Shown one piece after another: positions 58,601 to 64,000 of a DNA stretch of 64,000 nt. Within the stretch, counting starts at the first letter, position 1. Each line of letters opens with the position of its first letter. Position numbers and translations under genes: made by a program. Source of the stretch: Euborellia annulipes. Taxonomy: Eukaryota > Arthropoda > Insecta > Dermaptera > Anisolabididae. Where the stretch lies: contig JAKCPI010001762.1 in assembly GCA_023213315.1 (NCBI GenBank), forward strand, positions 1 through 64,000, given 5' to 3'. The notes beneath the pieces are model-generated. The model had not been told where the DNA came from and ran no database searches. It was given only the letters and a program-made list of their open reading frames with translations.

Positions 58601-61443
58601 GATAGATAAAAACGCAGATATCAGAGTCTAATTTTCAAAAAATTTCAAGAATTGTGTAAAAAAATTTTGGCTTGAAGGCCACAATAGCCTTTTACATACT
58701 AAAAAAAAAGCTTTAAGGGAGGGGGGGTCGTATTATTAAGTAGCCCCCGGGCCCGTCAAGTCTGTCTGCGGCCCTGACCTACAGTAAAAACATAAAGGCC
58801 TATCTTTTCTCAAAACAAGAAAAATTGAAACATATATTATGAAATATAATTCTATAAAAATCTAACTACTTTAGGCTTATTTATTGAGGCTAATGAAGTC
58901 AAGTGTAAAAAAATTCTTTTGATGTCGGATCATTTGAGTGACAAATAAAGATGTTTAAGGATCATTTGAATAATTAAAATAATAAATAGCTTTTAAATTA
59001 AGAGGTTGGTTTTTTAAAGATTTATAGATAGATCTAATCGGAATTTTTTATTTTTTTTATTTACGAAATCTTTTGAGTATTATTATAAACAATCACGATA
59101 AATAGATTAAAATGTATGGGTTTATAAATAATAGTCAAGAAAGACTTAATAAAAGTGCAATTTAGCTCATTAGAATAATAATTAAGAGGTCATACAGTTC
59201 AAACAATGAAAGTATATGTAGAGTTTATTGTAAAGTTGATTGAGTTAATTAAGAAGGAAGGAAGGTCCTTGCCTTATTTCGAAGGACACCCAATGAGTCA
59301 ATGAATTAGGTGAAGGACATCTCATACAGGATGGGTTATTATGATATCGAACAGCTGTCTAGAAAAACTAACTTCCTCATCAATAACGGAAAGAGAAAAT
59401 GCCCTGCTTTTTTTCACGGTTATTGTGTGTAAATAATAATAATGTTTGATGTCCTCGAAGACCCACATCTTAAAAAAAGATCATATTCAAATGTTAGGAC
59501 ATTCTCACGAATAATAAATTACTTGCTTATAGGGTCAATTGATTTGTTTCTTTCGACTGTAATATTAGAGAAAGAGGAAATATCTTTGAATATTTAACTT
59601 CCAGGTTTCGAAGGATATGAATTAAGGTCATATCTCATCCGAGTTAAGAACATACTCTGATTGTCGGATATTAAAAAAAAAAATAATAATTTGATATCTG
59701 ATAGTAGAATAATTTTAAAAGGGTAAAAATATATATATTGTTTTTTAATTAATTAGATTATTTATTAATAAATAAATTCAATGAATAAGGAATATTCACG
59801 ATCGCTCGGCGAGAACCCACGCGGTTTATGAATAAACTCAAAGTGACTTTCAAAGATTGTTTTCAAAAAATATTGAAAAAAATTATTTTCTTTTAATACC
59901 AATGGACGTTTCGTTTTTCAGAGCCAACCATCCGAGGTTCTTTTTTTTGGAATGGGTGCATAAAGTCCGAAGACCAGTGGTCACATGCAACCAGGAAGAA
60001 AATAAAAGCAAAAGTAGAATCATAAAAGGGAACTCAACTGCGGGAACTGAGAAGATGTCTGTTGAGTTTAGAATTGAAAGTATGAAGATTGTAGGTTTTG
60101 GGGAAGATAGACGCAGGGAGCTTATTCCAATCACGGGGGGTCATGGGGACAAAGGAAGATTGGAATGACTAGGCTTGTTAGTCGTGATCTGAACAGCATA
60201 GAGATGTCTCCTCCTTGGTATTCCGAGTATATGTTGCATTGGGTGGGATAATTGATTTTAATTCGGCAGAGCATTGACCAGATTACACCTATAGAAGAGA
60301 GAGAGTGCAGAAACGCTTCTTCTATGATCTAGTGACTGTAGGGATGTGGTGAGGGTAGAATCATCGATTAGTCTAATTGCAAGCCTCTGTATGGCGTCCA
60401 AGGAGGAGAGAGCGTCTTTCGACGCCCCTCGCCAGGCATGTTGCTTAACAGCAACGATCTTGGTTGCTATTTTACTCTATTTATCAGGCCAATTTTAAAT
60501 TTATTAACAATAAGTCATTTATTGCTATGGCTCCGGATTCAAGTAGTGATTAAAACAAAGTCGACTAGTATTTTTTTTACTTTTTTTAGTCGTTTCGATA
60601 ACTTAAGTCAGGACTTTCAACGATACTAATATTATTTAGATATAACTAGTTGTTTCTTGATGGCTGGATATTATGATCCTCATCCTCATATTATTTAGAT
60701 ATATATTGGGGGAACTAGGTATATTTATTTATACCATTTGGAACTTAAATGATTTAAATAAATTTATCGGACTGCCTGGGATCTGAACCCGTGCCCCTTG
60801 GCTTATTAGATTATCATTATTGACTTTTGTCAACAAGTATAATCTCTCAGCCGTCCTCAGGCTTGGTGTAGTTGGTAGCGTGCTTGCCTTCTAAACTGAG
60901 GGTCGCGGGTTCGGATTCCATGCATATCGATGATTTTGTTTAAGCCATTTGGATACCAAATGGAATTCGGGTAGTCTCTATAGCTTATTATTAGGCTAAC
61001 TAAGTAAAGTTGTTTCAGGTCTTTACGGCATCTAAGGCCATTTAGATCCCGTTCCCATTGATTGGTAGCCAAACAAATTTTTGTTGGGAAGCGAACTCCT
61101 AGCACAAGAAACGAATAAAAAAAGAATTAGTTCCCTTACACAAAAATTAATTTGTTAAAGTCTTGTAATTTTTGAAATAACAAAAAAGCAGAACGAAGAT
61201 TAATCACTAGCCTAGTTGTTACTAATGTTTAAAATTAGTTTAATCAATCATAAGAACAGTAGGTTAATTTATTAAACTTAAATTAAAGAGATTTATTATA
61301 ATTTTTTTTTTTTTTTCATATTTCTCACCCTCTTTCGTAGCATCGTTTCAGTTCAGTGGCGAATAAACAAAATTCACCGAATGTTAGATGAGATGCCGAA
61401 CTCCGATTGGCGCATTCTTTTGCACATTGAAGCATCTCAAAAA
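47646..61443 (-). CDS. raw-like protein with two nucleoside deoxyribosyltransferase-like domains (13 exons, 5' end outside window)
   Basis: Exons: 61443-61329, 56878-56781, 56713-56598, 55068-54854, 54779-54671, 54433-54339, 54261-54198, 54132-54045, 53179-52913, 49574-49424, 49331-49184, 48463-48380, 47834-47646, GT-AG and in phase, 579 residues here. Order: LTFGEFCLFATELKRCYERG; first domain VFLGGSCNPTTWRRDIAIPA with YYNPQVSSWRPELIELE and MFYVIDNQTRAASAVVEAA; an EF-hand loop DTSGSGELSLAD and VTFEEFCSLVAEF; second domain VFLGGVCDNSDNWREEIAIP with YFNPTRCRW, VLLFFIGARHRAVTT. Such tandem Nuc_deoxyri_tr2-type domains fit arthropod protein raw, a JNK-pathway antagonist in Drosophila dorsal closure, but that name is from memory. 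Whether the domains are catalytic is unknown. The 3' end of exon 53179-52913 is uncertain (see findings). Confidence 0.8.
48646..49015. mobile_element. pogo/Tigger-like MITE, 370 bp
   Basis: The right end is GAGGGGTTTTACTG followed by TA (49016-49017). The left end is TAGTAAAACCCCTC preceded by TA (48644-48645). CAGT..ACTG ends and a TA target duplication are typical of pogo-group elements. It lies in an intron of the raw-like gene. Confidence 0.7.
49644..49672. repeat. (TA)n microsatellite
   Basis: About fourteen TA units in a 1.3-2 kb AT-rich intron segment (49575-50330) that otherwise shows nothing recognisable. Confidence 0.9.
50335..50910 (+). mobile_element. hairpin-terminal repeat family, copy 1 of an adjacent pair
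   Basis: A hairpin (AATCTGGTGTGACTGGTC near 50341 to CTTGTCACACCAGATTTTTT near 50413), then TATTTAGATTCCGACAG, a region with CATCAGTAAAGTA, and a short CA tract (50834-50843). The end has CTCTCTATATATTATC. A second copy follows within 25 bases in the same orientation. Confidence 0.8.
50930..51610 (+). mobile_element. hairpin-terminal repeat family, fullest copy
   Basis: Hairpin 50932-51020, TTACCATGGCAACCATTTC (51108), CATCAGTAAAGTACTAGTAC (51290), a CACACCCA tandem stretch (51415-51450), CAGACAGACC, TCGACATCGAATTTTTGAC, and a terminal TATAGGTAAGAGAAAGTA-like end near 51585-51602. Hairpin at one end and a CTTTCTCTTACC-type word at both ends give a consistent non-autonomous element of about 670 bp. 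Confidence 0.8.
51893..51962. repeat. GC-rich double hairpin
   Basis: Two perfect GC stem-loops sit side by side: CCAGGGGC/GCCCCTGG (about 51905-51924), and a nested one with outer CTAGACG/CGTCTAG and inner AAGCCCCGCC/GGCGGGGCTT around a GAA loop (about 51924-51962). They stand out sharply in AT-rich surroundings and are followed by the hairpin-family end word (GAGGTAAGTGAAAGTA). Confidence 0.85.
52155..52215 (-). ncRNA. hammerhead-like remnant
   Basis: Minus strand: CAGG and CCTG can pair around GAAGATGGCC, a partial stem, ACCGAAAAGTC. The core is degraded (GGGAAGA). Recognised only through its better preserved relatives. Confidence 0.3.
52353..52752. mobile_element. hAT-type MITE, 400 bp
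   Basis: CAGGGCCGGATATAGGGG at the left and CCCCTAGTTCCGACCCTG at the right are inverted. An exact 8-bp duplication CACCTTCT flanks it (52345-52352 and 52753-52760). Intron of the raw-like gene, about 160 bases from an exon. Confidence 0.88.
53653..53809. mobile_element. compact foldback with GAAACGTC arm
   Basis: A hairpin with perfect inner arms (ATTCACACAGCTGATGTTTC.. against ..GAAACGTCAGCTGTGTGAAT) and a 9-base loop TGAACCATC near 53733. Outer arms extend to AAGAAGGTAGAAATGAGA and its complement. The right arm keeps ACTGAAACGTC from the hammerhead-like family but not the CTGANGA core. Confidence 0.7.
55262..55505 (-). mobile_element. SINE-like element with tRNA-type head
   Basis: Minus strand: a tRNA-like region with GGCTCGGGTTCGGATCCAGC (B box, complement near 55419-55438), preceded by an A-box-like stretch opposite 55470-55495. 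The 3' half is a GC-richer block with AAGGGGGATAGCCC. Differs from the 40252 family. Confidence 0.5.
56109..56425. mobile_element. hAT-type element, relative of the 60-bp-array family
   Basis: CAGTAGGGTAACGTT at the left and AACGTTACGCCACTG at the right are inverted. The flanks ATTGTATC and ACTGCATC agree at 6 of 8 bases. Inside are two units of the GAGGGCCTCGGGCCCTCTC-type repeat. It ends about 170 bases from an exon of the raw-like gene. Confidence 0.7.
57672..58167. mobile_element. hAT-type (Charlie-like end) MITE, 496 bp
   Basis: CAGAGGTTCCCAACTC at the left; the right end is the complement of CAGTGGTCTCCAAAGG. The 8-mers CACTAAAA (57664-57671) and CACTAAGA (58168-58175) agree at 7 of 8. 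It lies in the 4.4-kb intron of the raw-like gene. Confidence 0.75.
58406..58776. mobile_element. hAT-type MITE, 371 bp
   Basis: CAGGGCCGCAGACAG at the left and CTGTCTGCGGCCCTG at the right are perfectly inverted over about 15 bases. The flanks AACTAAAG and ACCTACAG agree at 6 of 8. Confidence 0.75.
58777..59900. other. AT-rich intron sequence
   Basis: Part of the 4.4-kb intron of the raw-like gene. No repeat or coding signal recognised. Confidence 0.45.
60020..60450 (-). pseudogene. non-LTR retrotransposon C-terminal fragment
   Basis: Minus strand: text corresponding to a LINE C-terminus (ERSLLLGRHTEACN at the start; later SLFYRCNLVNALPN, YAVQI, SLRLSSPKP) with several stops and frame changes. 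Its nucleotide sequence from about 60025 to 60280 is clearly shared with 39300-39680. Confidence 0.65.
60853..60965 (+). mobile_element. tRNA-derived SINE, truncated
   Basis: Head GGTGTAGTTGGTAGCGTGC (A-box region), GGTTCGGATTCC (B box, about 60909-60920) and the start of the TTTAAGCCATTTGGATACC tail; then the copy breaks into another SINE tail (GGCATCTAAGGCCATTTAG, 61030). Confidence 0.65.
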
Positions 61444-62217
61444 CTGAAAATTAAGAGATTAATTAAAATTAAAATTATTATAAAATAAATATATTATCAA
61501 AAAAAGTAAAGTACAGGAAAGATTTCATTTATAAAAAAATTTGCGGCAGGAAATTTTCAAAATAGTTTTTTCGTAAGCATATGTACGCATGTAAATACTT
61601 TTCCTCAATGGCGATAAATATGAACAAAAAAATGTTGACTAAGTTTGAAACGTGTGACTCAGGTACTAAATTTAGATAAACAGGTGGTCCATTATATATT
61701 TTTCTATTGCCTTCGAAAGGTATTTTTTTATTTATTTATTGCTGATTAATACCAACTTACATATGTCATTATGATTCAAAAAATATCATAAATCATTCAT
61801 CCAGTATTATATATTAACTTGGCAAGATAATTAATTTAAAAAAAAAGAATAGAATAAATATGGTAATCCGGGTGAATTTAGTATGAACTATTGTAATATT
61901 ATAATGGAATTTTATTTTGAATAAGATAAAAACTTGTATTATTAGAATGAGTTAAATTAATTGGAAATTAACAACTGTAGCTGATGGATGAATTAAGAAC
62001 ACTTTAGCAACAATACACATCTAAATATTGACAAATTACTTCCAATCAATTAATTGGATAAAATATCCAACTTACTGTCTTACAGTTTGAAAAATATTTA
62101 GGAGTTTGCCAAAGTCAAAATTTTTGCAAGATATTCTCAAAAATGGGCGAAATTATAAAATATATATAAACACATTGTCTAGTTTGTCGAACCTAAAAAG
62201 CAAATTAGTGAATAATT
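61444..62217. other. AT-rich sequence upstream of the first visible raw-like exon
   Basis: Presumably intron, because exon 61443-61329 starts with two bases of a split codon, so further 5' exons must lie beyond the window. No other coding exon was recognised here. Confidence 0.5.
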
Positions 62218-62520
62218 TTTACTTTCTCTTACCTATATATATAAAGAGAAAGTATTGGATTCGTGTCAAAAACTTGTCGAGATTTTGATGGAAATACACG
62301 TTTTGATGCCCTCTGGTTTAAAAAAAGTGGATATCGCAAATGGTCTGTCTGTCTGTGTGTGTTCAAAATAAATCATGAAGAAACGAGGTTGAAATTTTAT
62401 ATTTAAATTAAGTAGATGCGCGAAAGTAAACTTTTCAATAAAATCCGCCAAAGAGTAGGTCTACTAAGCTTAGTACTTTACTGATGTATTTTTTCAGTTT
62501 TTCCTAATTTCTCAAAATGT
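62218..62520 (-). mobile_element. hairpin-terminal repeat family, minus-strand copy
   Basis: Starts ACTTTCTCTTACCTATATA, then TATAAAGAGAAAGTATTGG (terminal hairpin), GTCGAGATTTTGATGG, a TCTGTCTGTGTGTG tract and CTTAGTACTTTACTGATG. Truncated before the GGTGTGAC hairpin. Confidence 0.7.
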
Positions 62521-64000
62521 GCTCAAATGTGCAGGAACATAATTTGGTTTACAAATGATCACTAAAGTTACACACAAATTTTGAAAAAGATCCGATAAAA
62601 AAAATCCTTTTAAATAGTTATTTTGTCTTATATGTTATTTATTTAAAAAATTTCGAGACTTATATTGAATGAGATATTAAAATCAAAAAGCCTAAATTGG
62701 ACTAAAATTAACGATTTAACTAATTAAATGTGAGATTTATATTGATGGTTGACCAAACGTTGACCGAGTGGTCAGAATCGGATGGGTGGATTACACCCGA
62801 AAAGGCTGGAGATTCCGGGTTCATTTCACGGGTACCAGGGGATGTTTGGATCAATATATAATAAATCCCACATTTAAAATTGAAAATAATTTCTTATAAA
62901 TATATAATAATACGGGAAAGTAAAATCCATACAATCAAAACAATGGTCTAGTTTTTAAATTTATAATAAAGTCCCTTAAAAGATAAAAATAATAATAAAA
63001 GATTAAATAGATTATTAGTTTAATCTTGCTTAATAATTTCTAAAGAAAAGAAAGAAGGAAGTGTAGGCTTTGAGATAATAATGAAAAGGAAGGGGGGAGA
63101 ATTAGTTCATTCAGAATTAGATTCAATAGAATGTGAATAGAACAAACAATTAGCAAACAAAGAAACTTTTTATCCATTTCTAGAGTTCACTGAACACAAA
63201 TGATGACAGATGAAACAAACTATAACACGTGAAGGTGAATAAATAAAAACAATTAAATCTTCGTTTTTTTACAATTTTTTTTTTCCTACAACCTACTCTA
63301 ACTAGGGATATGTGGATTTCTCTGGCTAAATAAGTTTATTACAAGTTTGGTAAAAAAAAAAAAAAAAACTTTGATTTTGACAATAATTTCTCCCATTTAA
63401 ACTATGGTTTTGGTAGTATAGCTAGTGAGCATGACCAAACCCCCTCCAACCCAGAAAAATTAAAAACAAAGTAAAATATTTTAAATTTAAATACTGTATA
63501 TTAAAAAAAAATTTTGTATTTATTAAAATTTATTCATTTTGAGGGAGGGGCCAGATTTATTTTCTGAGATACAATTTTGCTTAAATATCTAATTAAAAGA
63601 CTTAAGTGAGATCTTAATTGTTAAGTAAAATTTTAATAAAATAAATTCTCTAAAAAAATATATATCTCTAAAAAAAATAATAATAACTTTTCTGAATACT
63701 GAACTTTTTTTTTATCTTTCACAAAGACCTAATTAATTCCCCAATTTCAGAAATATTTATTCTTCTAATTAATAAAACAAACTTAGTAATATTAATAAAA
63801 TATTCTTGTAAAATGATTAACATTTTATATTTGAATTTAAATTTTTATATATAAAAAAAATAACAAGTTAATATTAATCAATTAAGTTAATTAGTGTTTC
63901 TAGGATGTATAATGATTCCAAAGAAGTAAGCCGATGACTCAAAATCAAATGAAATATATTTTATAACCAATAAAAAAGTAAAAAAAAAAAATCTAAAAAA
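62521..64000. other. AT-rich sequence with a tRNA-like remnant
   Basis: At about 62757-62830 there is text resembling a class II (Ser-type) tRNA: GACCGAGTGGTCAGA, then a B-box-like GGGTTCATTTCAC. The B box is poor and no acceptor stem closes, so it is a pseudogene or SINE head. The remainder is probably intron of the raw-like gene; nothing coding recognised. Confidence 0.4.

Noticed and set aside
59900..59945. A further hammerhead-like motif around CGAAACGTCC (minus strand)
   Set aside because: No CTGANGA box and no flanking stem could be found, so the short match is probably chance or too decayed to claim.
59857..60168. 103-residue plus-strand gene
   Set aside because: It runs antisense to LINE remnants and has no splice partners or recognisable domain.
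62757..62830. tRNA-Ser gene
   Set aside because: The B box is poor and no 7-bp acceptor stem can be paired; more likely a SINE head or pseudogene.

Overview
The window is AT-rich animal nuclear DNA, most likely from an arthropod. It has short exons, GT-AG introns with T-rich acceptors (often TTTTTAG), many microsatellites and homopolymers, and a dense load of small non-autonomous mobile elements. Nothing bacterial, plasmid or viral is evident. The arthropod call rests on the rightmost gene, which resembles Drosophila protein raw, and on gene structure. The species cannot be fixed from the sequence.

Five multi-exon genes could be assembled by eye, with intron phases agreeing at every junction. 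(1) 18522-5896, minus strand: a 17-exon GRIP-domain golgin of the GCC2/GCC185 type, about 1484 aa, with one apparent 1-base insertion in a homopolymer. (2) 27642-24934, minus: a complete 7-exon DUSP12/Yvh1 dual-specificity phosphatase, 345 aa, with catalytic site and C-terminal zinc-binding domain. (3) 30449-32137, plus: a 3-exon, 285-aa protein with an acidic N-terminus and a basic, possibly winged-helix C-terminus; not identified. (4) 37617-33263, minus: a 7-exon homologue of human C6orf136 (DUF2358), 398 aa. (5) 61443-47646, minus, open at its 5' end: 13 exons of a raw-like protein with two nucleoside 2-deoxyribosyltransferase-like domains separated by EF-hand-like sequence. The genes look like unrelated neighbours, not a functional cluster.

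The rest is layered repeats. There are about ten hAT-type elements, several with exact 8-bp target duplications; one has expanded an internal 60-bp minisatellite. There is also a TTAA-target element, a pogo-like MITE, tRNA-derived SINEs, remnants of a non-LTR reverse transcriptase, a dispersed family with a terminal hairpin and internal (CA)n, and several large near-perfect palindromes (2866-3732, 28807-30282, 42581-43768).

The most interesting signal is a set of short, mostly paired inverted units scattered over the window. They share a core CTGANGA, one extra base, a stem, GAAA and usually CGTC, enclosed by a flanking stem. This is the layout of a hammerhead ribozyme, and the copy at 46748-46798 keeps every core residue. 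Penelope-like retroelements are known to carry hammerhead ribozymes, so these may be remnants or non-autonomous relatives of such elements. Self-cleavage is untested here.
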